From the NCBI GenBank assembly GCA_964545855.1, contig CAZJHD010000027.1, positions 1-53,080 of the forward strand: 53,080 bases of DNA, in the 5' to 3' direction. The notes under the pieces were generated by a model that searched no databases, was not told where the DNA came from, and was given only the letters and a program-made list of their open reading frames with translations. Positions 7,445 through 15,111 of the stretch are shown here, in pieces. This stretch comes from CAZJHD01 sp964545855. GTDB taxonomy: Bacteria; Planctomycetota; UBA1135; JACQFD01. Numbering within the stretch: the first letter of the stretch is position 1; every line of letters begins with the position of its first letter. A program made the position numbers and the translations under genes.

Positions 7445-8514
7445 CGCACCGACTCGCGGCGGAGGAGGTTGTTGAGCTCGTTCTGATCGGGAGTCGCCGA
7501 GAGCGCTTCGTCGTAGGAGATCGCGTTCTGGCGATAGAGGTCGGCGATCGACTGGTTCATCGTCTTCATCCCGAGCCGGCTCCCGGTCTGGATGAGCGAG
7601 TACATCTGGTGTGCCTTGTTCTCCCGGATCAGCGCGCGGAGCGCCGCGTTCACCATCAGGATCTCGGCGGCGAGGACGCGCCCACGGCCGTTCGCCCGCG
7701 AGAGGAGCTGCTGGCAGAAAACCGCCTGCAGCGAGAAGGCGAGCTGCGTTCGGATCTGCTGCTGCCGGTCCGCCGGGAAGACGTCGACGATTCGGTTGAT
7801 CGTCTGCACGGCGTCGGAGGTGTGCAGCGTGGCGAAGGTCAGGTGTCCCGTCTCCGCCAGCGTGAGGGCCGCCTCGATCGTCTCGGGGTCGCGCATCTCA
7901 CCGATGAGCACGACGTCCGGGTCCTCGCGCAGGACGGCGCGCAGAGCGTTCGAGAAGCCGTGCGTGTCGGTGCCGACCTCGCGCTGGTTCACGAGACAGC
8001 CCTTGTTGCGGTGGAGGAACTCGATCGGGTCCTCCACGGTGACGATGTGCTCCTGCCGCGCCGAGTTGATGTAGTCGACGAGGGCCGCGAGCGTCGTGCT
8101 CTTGCCGGAGCCGGTGGCGCCCGTCACGAGCACGAGCCCCTTCGGCAGCGCGCAGATCTCCTCGCAGATCTTGCGAGGGATCCCCAGGGTCTCGAAATCG
8201 TGGATCTCGAAGGGGATGACGCGGAGGACGGCGGCGACGCTTCCGCGCTGGAAGAACACGTTGGTGCGGAAGCGGCCGAAGCCCGCGAACCCGAAGGAGC
8301 AGTCGAGCTCCTGGTTCTTCTCGAAGCGGGCCACCTGATCCGGCGTGAGGATCGAGTAGACGAGCTTGCGGACGGCGTCGCCGGACAGCTCGTCGTACTC
8401 CGTGAGGACGAGCTTCCCATCGACACGGATCCTCGGCGGAGACCCGGCGGCGAGGTGCAGGTCGGAACCGCCACGCTGCACGAGCAGCGTGAGGAGCTCT
8501 TCCATCGAGATCAT
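7441..8514 (-). CDS. pilT: Type IV pilus retraction ATPase PilT
   Basis: A 357-residue hexameric cytoplasmic ATPase that powers pilus disassembly and twitching. Walker A GATGSGKST is at 132-140, the Walker B region has VVLIGEMRDPETI, the His box reads TLAETGHLTFATLHT, and the C-terminal ALRALIRE matches the AIRNLIRE retraction motif. The ATG at 8514 was chosen for its GGGGGAA ribosome site and because MISMEELL is the family's normal beginning. An in-frame ATG at 8544 would add ten residues. The gene ends in a four-base overlap with the degenerate PilB-like gene. Length and motifs are intact. Confidence 0.95.
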   Translation of the reverse strand: MISMEELLTLLVQRGGSDLHLAAGSPPRIRVDGKLVLTEYDELSGDAVRKLVYSILTPDQVARFEKNQELDCSFGFAGFGRFRTNVFFQRGSVAAVLRVIPFEIHDFETLGIPRKICEEICALPKGLVLVTGATGSGKSTTLAALVDYINSARQEHIVTVEDPIEFLHRNKGCLVNQREVGTDTHGFSNALRAVLREDPDVVLIGEMRDPETIEAALTLAETGHLTFATLHTSDAVQTINRIVDVFPADRQQQIRTQLAFSLQAVFCQQLLSRANGRGRVLAAEILMVNAALRALIRENKAHQMYSLIQTGSRLGMKTMNQSIADLYRQNAISYDEALSATPDQNELNNLLRRESVR

Positions 8515-8659
8515 GGCGTTCCCCCAATTCGCCGGCGCGTCCATGCGCCGGACCGAATCCCTTTCGGCCGCCCCGCCAGCGGCCCTTGAGAGCCCTCGGG
8601 CGATCCGCCCTTCGGCCCGCCTCGAGACCGCGGAGCAGCGGCCTCCCGGACGGTCCCGC

Positions 8660-8680
8660 GGCGCCCCCGAAGGGAGCGCC
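8660..8680 (-). terminator. UUCG-capped hairpin downstream of the EF-G-like gene
   Basis: Read on the minus strand, GGCGCTCC-CTTCGG-GGGCGCC forms a stem of about eight pairs closed by a stable C(UUCG)G tetraloop. It lies 16 bases after the EF-G-like stop, in the 181-base gap before pilT. There is no following T-run, so it may protect the 3' end or terminate weakly. Confidence 0.4.
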
Positions 8681-8695
8681 TCCGTACCGGCTCGA

Positions 8696-10765
8696 TCAGT
8701 CCTCGGCCTTGTGGCCGTGGGCCGCCGTCCACTCGGTGACGATCTGCTCCTGGATGTTCGAGGGCACCTGGTCGTAGTGGGAGAACTCCATCGAGAAGGC
8801 TCCCTCTCCGGCCGTCACGGAGCGCAACTGCGTGGAGTACTGCTGGAGCTCCTTCAACGGCACCTGGGCCTTGATGATCGACTGGTCGTTCACCGAGTCC
8901 ATCCCCATGATCCGTCCGCGCCGGCTGTTGAGATCGCCGGTGATCGCTCCCATGAAGTGCTGCGGCACGACGATCGTCGCGTTCATGACGGGCTCGAGCA
9001 GGATCGGCTTCGCCTTGAGGAAGGCGTCCTTGAAGGCGTTGCGGCCGGCGATCTCGAAGGAGATCCCGTCCGAGTCGACGTCGTGGAACTTCCCGTCGTA
9101 GACGATCGCCTTCACGTCGATGACCTCGCAGCCCGCGATCACGCCCTTCTCGAGAACGCTGCGCATCCCCTTCTCGATGGCCGGCAGGAACTGACGCGGG
9201 ACGGATCCTCCGACCACCGCGTCCTCGAACTGGAATCCGCCTCCCCGCTCCACGGGCTCCATCCGGCAGTAGACCTCGCCGAACTGGCCCCGGCCGCCGC
9301 TCTGCTTCTTGTGGCGATAGTGCCCCTCGGACTTGCCGCGGATGGTCTCCTTGTAGGCGATGCGCGGCAGGTGGGTGTTCACCTCGAGTCCGTACATCCG
9401 GTGGAGACGATGGAGCTGCACCTGGAGGTGCATCTCGCTCAGACCGGACAGCACGAGCTCGTGCGTCGTCGAATTGCGCTCGACCGAGAGGGACGGGTCC
9501 TCGGCGCAGATCTTCCGGAGCGACTCGGAGATCTTCTGGTCGTCCTCGCGACGCCGCGGCTCCACGGCCAGGAACACCGTCGGCTTGGGGAGATCGGGCC
9601 TCTTGAAGTGGAAGGTCCCCTTCTCCTTCGAGCCTGGCTCGTGGGCCGAGATCAGCGTGTCGGCGAAGTGGAGCGACGAGGAGAGCTTCGCGAGGGCGAA
9701 GATCTGGCCGGTCCCGACGGCGTCCACGGGCTTGCGATCCTTGCCGAAGATCGTGGAGATCCCCGTCGCCTTCACCACCTTCCCCGAGCGCGGGTCGAGG
9801 AACGTCGTGTCGTGGTCGACCGTGCCGCGGACGACGCGGACGTACTGGATCTCTCCGACGGCCTTGTCGGTGACGGTCTTGAAGACGAAGCCCGCGAAGG
9901 GCGCCGAAGGATCCGCCGCGACCTCGATCTCGGAGCCCTCGGCGCCGATCGCCGGATGGGCCCCGAAGTCCTTCGCCCGGGGGAAGTAGCTGTCGACGAA
10001 CCGGAGGAACTCCTCGACTCCGAGCCCCCGCAGCGCGTCGGCGAAGAAGACGGGGATCACCGTCCGAGTCGCCATCGCCTTCGGAATGGCCGCCGCGAGC
10101 GCCTCCGGGGAGACGGAGCCCTCCTCCAGGTACTGCTCCATGAGCTTCTCGTCGGCTTCGACGACGCGCTCCACGAACGTCGCGCGGAATCCGGCTGCGC
10201 GGTCCTGCATCGGCGCCGGGACGTCGGACCCGGGGGTGAGCACGTCGACGACGCGCGAGACTCCCGGGCCGAGGGAGTCCGGGATCACCACGGGAACACA
10301 GGTGTCGCCGAAGGCCGCGCCCAGGGTCGCGAGCACGCCGTCGAGCTCGACGTTGTGCGCGTCGAGCTTCGTCACGACGATCGCGCGCGCGACGCCGGCC
10401 GATTCCGCCCGGCTCCAGAGGGAACGCGCGTGGAACGGAATCGTCGTGCTGGCGGCGAGGCAGAGCACGCCGGTCTCCACGACCGCGAGGCCCGCGATGG
10501 CGTCTCCGACGAATTCCGGATACCCCGGCGTATCGATGACGTCGAGCGAGCCCGACTTCCGCGCGAGATGGAGAGCCGCGAGCTGGAACGAGTGCTTCTT
10601 CTCCTTCTCCTCCGGCTCGTAGTCGGAGACGGACGTCCCGTCGGCCACGCTCCCCTTGCGTGAGATCGCTCCGCTCGCGTGGGCGAGCGATTCCGCGAGC
10701 GAACTCTTCCCCGAGTCGGCGGAACCGATGAGGGCCAAGGTGCGAACGTCAACGGATTGGGCCAT
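8696..10765 (-). CDS. EF-G-like translational GTPase (EF-G-2 type paralogue)
   Basis: A 689-residue five-domain GTPase related to elongation factor G. G1 is GSADSGKS (14-21), G3 is DTPGYPEF (78-85) and G4 is TKLD (132-135, usually NKxD). The switch-I segment reads DYEPEEKEKKHSF in place of the canonical QERGITI. DTPGY and an altered switch I are typical of the EF-G-like subfamily rather than housekeeping FusA, which is expected elsewhere. Domain IV (GGRGQFGEVYCRMEP) and domain V are intact. A good AGGAG site precedes the ATG. The T-for-N change in G4 is unusual and could alter nucleotide affinity. Its position inside a pilus locus is not explained. Confidence 0.88.
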   Translation of the reverse strand: MAQSVDVRTLALIGSADSGKSSLAESLAHASGAISRKGSVADGTSVSDYEPEEKEKKHSFQLAALHLARKSGSLDVIDTPGYPEFVGDAIAGLAVVETGVLCLAASTTIPFHARSLWSRAESAGVARAIVVTKLDAHNVELDGVLATLGAAFGDTCVPVVIPDSLGPGVSRVVDVLTPGSDVPAPMQDRAAGFRATFVERVVEADEKLMEQYLEEGSVSPEALAAAIPKAMATRTVIPVFFADALRGLGVEEFLRFVDSYFPRAKDFGAHPAIGAEGSEIEVAADPSAPFAGFVFKTVTDKAVGEIQYVRVVRGTVDHDTTFLDPRSGKVVKATGISTIFGKDRKPVDAVGTGQIFALAKLSSSLHFADTLISAHEPGSKEKGTFHFKRPDLPKPTVFLAVEPRRREDDQKISESLRKICAEDPSLSVERNSTTHELVLSGLSEMHLQVQLHRLHRMYGLEVNTHLPRIAYKETIRGKSEGHYRHKKQSGGRGQFGEVYCRMEPVERGGGFQFEDAVVGGSVPRQFLPAIEKGMRSVLEKGVIAGCEVIDVKAIVYDGKFHDVDSDGISFEIAGRNAFKDAFLKAKPILLEPVMNATIVVPQHFMGAITGDLNSRRGRIMGMDSVNDQSIIKAQVPLKELQQYSTQLRSVTAGEGAFSMEFSHYDQVPSNIQEQIVTEWTAAHGHKAED

Positions 10766-10827
10766 CCGAGTCAGCTCCTGTCGTCGCGGCGCCCGGGAGG
10801 GAATCCGGGGCCGTCATCTCGAATCCA

Positions 10828-10853
10828 GCCTCGCGCGCGCAGCGGCGCGAGGC
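10828..10853 (-). promoter_or_regulatory. Hairpin in the leader of the EF-G-like gene
   Basis: Bases 10828-10835 (GCCTCGCG) pair perfectly with 10846-10853 across a ten-base loop. It lies about 63 bases upstream of the ATG at 10765, between the terminator of the OmpA-family gene and the EF-G-like start. It is possibly a leader structure. Confidence 0.3.
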
Positions 10854-10863
10854 GCGGTCGAAT

Positions 10864-10902
10864 CGAAGAAAGAGGGCCCAGACTCTAGCGAATCCGGGCC
10901 CT
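10864..10902 (-). terminator. Intrinsic terminator after the OmpA-family lipoprotein gene
   Basis: Bases 10873-10902 form a stem of about 13 pairs (AGGGCCCGGATTC against GAGTCTGGGCCCT, two G-T pairs) with a four-base GCTA loop. On the minus strand it is followed by the pyrimidine tract CTTTCTTCG. It lies about 30 bases beyond the stop of the gene at 10933-11658. This is the best rho-independent terminator in the window and suggests that the EF-G/pilT/pilC part has its own promoter. Confidence 0.6.
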
Positions 10903-10932
10903 TCGGGCAGCCAACGACGGGTCTCGACCGCG

Positions 10933-11658
10933 TCAGTCGATCCAGATCTCGACGCGGCGATTCTTCGCCTTGTCCTGGGCGCTGCTGCCAGCGGCGACCG
11001 GAACGAACTCGCCGAAGGCGGCGGGCACCATCTGCTTCTGAGGGAAGCCCGCGGCGGCGAGCTCCGACATCACCTCCAGCGCGCGGCTGAAGGAGAGGTG
11101 GCGGTTGTCGGGGTACTTGGCCTTCGTACGCTGGGGCGGATCCGCGTCCGTGTGTCCGGCGATCCACAGGCGCGCGTCCCGGGGAAGCGTCTTCGCGAGC
11201 CGCGAGCCGATGTCGCGAACGGCCTTCTTGCCCGCCGACGTGAGCTCGGCGCTGCCCGGCTCGAAGGACTCGCCGATCGGGAGCACGACGCGCACGCGCC
11301 CGTTCGCCGTGTCGACGCTCGCCTTCGTGGACGCGAGCGCGTCCTGGACCTGGCGGGCCGTGCCGCTCGCGCGGTCGCCCGAGCTGGATCCGCGCGACGC
11401 GCCGGCGTTCGTGGCGCTCGCCGCCATCTCCTCGCGTGCGACGCGGGCCGCATCCTCGGCGGCCGACGCCTTCGCCTGGAGAGTCATCTCGCGAGCCCGC
11501 GAATCGTCGCGCTCCGCGCGCACCTGATTGAGCTCGTTCTCGAGCTGGTGGTTCGCGTTCGCGAGGTCCTCGTTGCGCTTCTTGAGATCGGTGTAACAGG
11601 CCGGCAGAAGCGGAATGCCAGCCAACGCCACGAGGGCGAGGATCCGCGTCGAGTTCAT
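10933..11658 (-). CDS. OmpA-family peptidoglycan-binding lipoprotein
   Basis: A 241-residue lipoprotein. The signal ends in a lipobox-like LLPA|C21. A coiled-coil (about 25-80, KKRNEDLANANHQLENELNQV) is followed by a Ser/Ala/Gly linker and then an OmpA/MotB-like C-terminal domain (about 118-241). That domain has the conserved GHTDADP, NRHLSFSRALEVMSEL and KNRRVEIWID segments for binding diaminopimelate in the cell wall. It probably tethers the outer membrane to peptidoglycan, as Pal does, or braces the pilus. The ATG has a GGAG site. A 45-base pyrimidine tract with a 12-base direct repeat lies in its leader. It follows the prepilin peptidase gene and ends at an intrinsic terminator. Confidence 0.88.
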   Translation of the reverse strand: MNSTRILALVALAGIPLLPACYTDLKKRNEDLANANHQLENELNQVRAERDDSRAREMTLQAKASAAEDAARVAREEMAASATNAGASRGSSSGDRASGTARQVQDALASTKASVDTANGRVRVVLPIGESFEPGSAELTSAGKKAVRDIGSRLAKTLPRDARLWIAGHTDADPPQRTKAKYPDNRHLSFSRALEVMSELAAAGFPQKQMVPAAFGEFVPVAAGSSAQDKAKNRRVEIWID

Positions 11659-11685
11659 CGCAATGCTCCGTGCCCGGAATCGGGC

Positions 11686-11730
11686 GAGAGTGGAGAGAGA
11701 AGTGGACTGGAATGGAGAGTGGAGAGGAGG
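11686..11730 (-). repeat. Purine/pyrimidine tract with a 12-bp direct repeat in the OmpA-lipoprotein leader
   Basis: GAGAGTGGAGAG occurs at 11686-11697 and again, perfectly, at 11715-11726, 29 bases apart. Both sit in a nearly pure purine run on the plus strand. On the transcribed strand the tract lies about 28-72 bases before the ATG. It could be a paired operator or a pyrimidine-rich leader. Confidence 0.55.
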
Positions 11731-11788
11731 ACGATGGCGCCGGCCGCACCCGCGTTGCCGCGAAGACCGGACCTTCGTCGAGGAGAGT

Positions 11789-12994
11789 TCATCCGAGGGC
11801 CGGCCAGATCTCGGTCAGGAGGTCGACCACGCGGGCTCGCGCGACGAGGACGCTCGCGGCACCGGCTGCCAGGAACGGCCCGAAGGGAATGGTTCCGCCG
11901 GCGACGCGCGCGAGAGACCAGGAACTCCGCCTCGGGGCGCGGCGGCGCCGCGCTCCGCGCAGTCGCAGCAGCGTCGCGATGCGCACGAGGTTGCCGCCGC
12001 CGACGACCGCTCCGGCGACGGACGCGATCGCGAGCGCGAGGAGCGATCCCTCCGGGCCCACGAGGGCTCCAACGGCGCCCTGCAGCTTCACGTCGCCGAG
12101 CCCCATGGCCTCGCGCACGGTGCGCACGCGCACCACGTCGCCCGGCGCGAGCCGCTCCGCGGGATCCCGGGCGACGCGCGCGGCGGCGCTGCCTCCCGAC
12201 GGCACGACGCTCACGAGGCCCTCCTCGATCCACGTGCGCACCTGCCGCCGGCCGTGCCTCGGCTTCTGCGAAGCGAGGAACGCGTCGAGCCTGCCGGAGC
12301 TCTCGCCGCCGGACACCGCATGGTCGGCCGTCGACGAGTAGGCACGCGTGCCGAGGGCGCGGATCGCTCCCACGGTGCCGGCTCCGACGGCGATTCCCGC
12401 GAAGCTCGTGGCGATGGCGCGAAGACGATCATTCGGGATCCACGGGGCTGCCTGCGCGAAGCTCCAGGTCCCGGAGAGGATCTCCGGCGCGAAGACCACG
12501 GCGACGGGCCCGAGGACCATCCCCCCGATCGTGATCTCGTCGGGAAGGATGCGGAGATCGAGATCGATCACCGCGAGCGCGAGGAGCGCGGCCAGGGCGA
12601 CCCAGAGGATCACCAGGCGCACGGTGTACTCCGGCTGCGGAGCCTCGCGCCACGCCAGGACGAAGAGCGCGGCGCAGAGGAGCTCGACGAGCGGATAGCG
12701 CGACGAGATCGGCGCACGACACGAGCGGCACCGCCCGCCGAGGATCGCCCACGAGAGGAGCGGAACGTTGTCCTTCCATCCGATGGACGCGTTGCATCGG
12801 GGACAGTGCGATCGACCGGAGAGGGATGCTGCGCCGCCGTGCGGCAGACGATGCACCACGACGTTCACGAAGGAGCCGACGGCGAGCCCGAAGAGCGCCG
12901 AGAACGATCCGTAGACCAGGGAGGAGCTTTCGGTCCGCGCGAGCACCGGCTGGAAGCACACCGCAGGGGGCGAGAGAAGTCGTCGTGAGTGCAC
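11789..12994 (-). CDS. pilD: Prepilin peptidase (PilD/GspO) with an inserted S4-like segment
   Basis: A 401-residue membrane aspartyl protease that cleaves and N-methylates prepilins. The cytoplasmic zinc motif uses C64, C67, C89 and C92. The first catalytic aspartate is D144 in AVIDLDLRILPDE; the second is D301 in GLGDVKL. The two are normally about 60-65 residues apart, but here the gap is 157. The extra sequence (about 220-295) contains RLDAFLASQ..., IEEGLVSV... and LAPGDVVRV, which follow the pattern of an S4 RNA-binding domain. The hydrophobic segments around the insertion look intact, so the enzyme is probably active on the pilins at 2172-3769. GTG at 12994 is the longest start; a shorter one is possible. 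Total length exceeds the usual 250-290. Confidence 0.9.
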   Translation of the reverse strand: MHSRRLLSPPAVCFQPVLARTESSSLVYGSFSALFGLAVGSFVNVVVHRLPHGGAASLSGRSHCPRCNASIGWKDNVPLLSWAILGGRCRSCRAPISSRYPLVELLCAALFVLAWREAPQPEYTVRLVILWVALAALLALAVIDLDLRILPDEITIGGMVLGPVAVVFAPEILSGTWSFAQAAPWIPNDRLRAIATSFAGIAVGAGTVGAIRALGTRAYSSTADHAVSGGESSGRLDAFLASQKPRHGRRQVRTWIEEGLVSVVPSGGSAAARVARDPAERLAPGDVVRVRTVREAMGLGDVKLQGAVGALVGPEGSLLALAIASVAGAVVGGGNLVRIATLLRLRGARRRRAPRRSSWSLARVAGGTIPFGPFLAAGAASVLVARARVVDLLTEIWPALG

Positions 12995-13144
12995 GTCCCG
13001 GAAGCCTCGGACCGAACGGGCGCCGCGGGTCGACGCGCCTTCGCAGTCGGCCGTCGTCGTCGCGGCGTCGATGTTCCGCAGCGAGATCTCGGGCTGCGTC
13101 GACCGGATTCTGTCGGCGCGAAAGTCGAATTCAACGAATCCCTG

Positions 13145-14992
13145 TCAGCGATCCACGGCGATCTCGACTCGATCGACGAAGGGAAGGCGCAGCGGCACCG
13201 GCGCTCGCGTCTCGGGGAGCTCCAGCTCGACGCGGAATTGGATCCGATCCGAACGCGGCACCTCCTCGGGGCGTTCGGTCCAAGGCGACGCCGAAGCGGC
13301 ATCGACGACGCCCGGCGCATCGGCGAGCGAATCGGCCCCGCGGACGAGCACACGGATCCGGCCGGACCCGGCGTCTCCGATCCATCGCACGGCAACGACG
13401 TGGACGGGCACGAGGGCCGGACGGATCCAGCCCGAGGTGGCGCGGTAGGTCACCGGTGCGTCGAGCCGGACGAGGAGCGCGTCGGGGATCGGAGTCCGGA
13501 GCACCTCCCGCTGCGCCGGGAGGTTCCCCTCCAGCTCGGCCGCCGCGGGAGAGACGACCACGAGCCTCGAGCACTCGATCGACGCGCCCTTCGCCACTCG
13601 AACGGCTCCGCCCGCGGCGAGGAGGACCGAACCCGCTCCGTGGAGCCGGCCCTCGACGACGAGGTCGCCGCCGGAGACGAGCACCAGGTCGAAGCCGCCC
13701 GGAAGGGCGTCCGCGTCCGCGACGGCGGGAGGTGGCCCGTCGTCGTCGCGCGTGATCCCGAGCGATCCACGGAGCACGATCCCCCGCTGGGCACCGACGC
13801 GGGTCGGACTCGCTGCCCTTGCGCGGGAATCCACCAGCATCTCGAAGGTCGTCGCGCGAACGCGCGCCGGCAGATCCTGGGCGCCCCGGACGACGACGGG
13901 GCCGTCCTCGCCGCCGCCCGCCGCTCGGGGGAAGCGGATCCCCAGGCGCCCGTCTCCGGCCCAGGCGGCCGTCGCGCCGAAGGCGGCGGCCGCACCCTCG
14001 CGCACTTCGTGATCGCGAGGCGTGCCGAACTCCTCGATGACCGGGTCGAGGACGATCGCCCGTGGGAGGTAGGGCTGGATCCGAAAGCCACGCCCGAAGG
14101 GTCCCGCGAGGGAGTTGCCTCCGAAGTCGTGGACGTTCCGGGAGATGTCGAGCGTCGCGAGCGCGTCCGGGTCGAGCGGAGTCCGCGGCCGGATCTCCAG
14201 GCGGCTTCGCTCGGATCCGTTCCTCAGGACTGGCTCCTCGAGGAGGACGCGCCGCACGGTGCCCGCCCGATCGACCTGCGTGAGGAGGAAGTGCTCGGCG
14301 AGCAGCGTCGTCGGGTCGAGCGGCTCGTCGGTCCAGAGAACGATCGCCTGGCCCTGCTTGAGCCCCAGCTCCGGCGTCCATTCGGTGCCGAGCACGATGT
14401 GCTCCTCGAGGTCGGGAGAGAGCGTCGGCCCCCGGCCCGGACTGTGGTCGATGAACTGCGCGCCTGCATGGGACGGCCCGGTGCCGGCGGTCCGGAAGCG
14501 GAAGACGGAGGTCGACTCCAGAACCTGGCCCTGCGCCGAACGCACGCCCGAGGCGCGCGGGAATCCGTCCACGGAGACCCGGTAGTCGCGATTCGGCCTC
14601 AACCCGCCGTCGGAGAGATCGCGCTGGGACGGCAGGTCCGGCACGAACCTCACGCGACCGCCCGGAAGCACCTCCAGCCGGCCGGCCGAAGTCCGGTCGA
14701 GTCCTTCGGCGCCCTCCACCATCTCGAGGATGCGGAGGCCGCCGCCGTGCACGCTCGCGGGCTCGACGGCGTCGTTGAAACGCCAGACGAGCTCCGCGTT
14801 GAGGGGCACGTCCTGCGCGCCAGCCTGCAGGAACGACTCCAGCAGGAACCCTTCCTGCGTGCTTCGAGCACAGGCGGCCCCTGCGAGGAGCCAGCCACAA
14901 GCGCCGAGTGCCGCGGCGCGGTGCGTCCGCTGGAACGCGTTCCAGCGGTTCGTCGAGGAGGCGATGACACCCACGGCGCGCCAGGATGCCAC
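13145..14992 (-). CDS. Large lipoprotein with Ig-like (SbsA/Big_5-type) domains, copy 1
   Basis: A 615-residue predicted lipoprotein. A hydrophobic stretch ends in LLAGAA|C41. Residues about 58-165 (AQDVPLNAELVWRFNDAVEPASV... FRFRTAG) fit the bacterial Ig-like fold found in SbsA-type proteins. A second copy covers about 190-310 (IVLWTDEPLDPTTL). The remainder is beta-rich without a recognised family. No catalytic motif was seen. It is the last of three large lipoproteins just upstream of the prepilin peptidase, all probably co-transcribed. It is inferred to be a surface or outer-membrane-attached structural protein. The long N-region before the hydrophobic core suggests the true start may be internal, but no other ATG is available. 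Confidence 0.7.
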   Translation of the reverse strand: MASWRAVGVIASSTNRWNAFQRTHRAAALGACGWLLAGAACARSTQEGFLLESFLQAGAQDVPLNAELVWRFNDAVEPASVHGGGLRILEMVEGAEGLDRTSAGRLEVLPGGRVRFVPDLPSQRDLSDGGLRPNRDYRVSVDGFPRASGVRSAQGQVLESTSVFRFRTAGTGPSHAGAQFIDHSPGRGPTLSPDLEEHIVLGTEWTPELGLKQGQAIVLWTDEPLDPTTLLAEHFLLTQVDRAGTVRRVLLEEPVLRNGSERSRLEIRPRTPLDPDALATLDISRNVHDFGGNSLAGPFGRGFRIQPYLPRAIVLDPVIEEFGTPRDHEVREGAAAAFGATAAWAGDGRLGIRFPRAAGGGEDGPVVVRGAQDLPARVRATTFEMLVDSRARAASPTRVGAQRGIVLRGSLGITRDDDGPPPAVADADALPGGFDLVLVSGGDLVVEGRLHGAGSVLLAAGGAVRVAKGASIECSRLVVVSPAAAELEGNLPAQREVLRTPIPDALLVRLDAPVTYRATSGWIRPALVPVHVVAVRWIGDAGSGRIRVLVRGADSLADAPGVVDAASASPWTERPEEVPRSDRIQFRVELELPETRAPVPLRLPFVDRVEIAVDR

Positions 14993-15111
14993 GAGGGCGC
15001 CGCCGCCCGAGCGTTCGACCGCGCCGACGCCCCGCGGCAGCGCCGTCGCGTCCAGGCCTACAGCGTCCAGGCCCGCCGCCCCGATGCGGCCGGGCCGGGC
15101 GCGTCTCCGGA

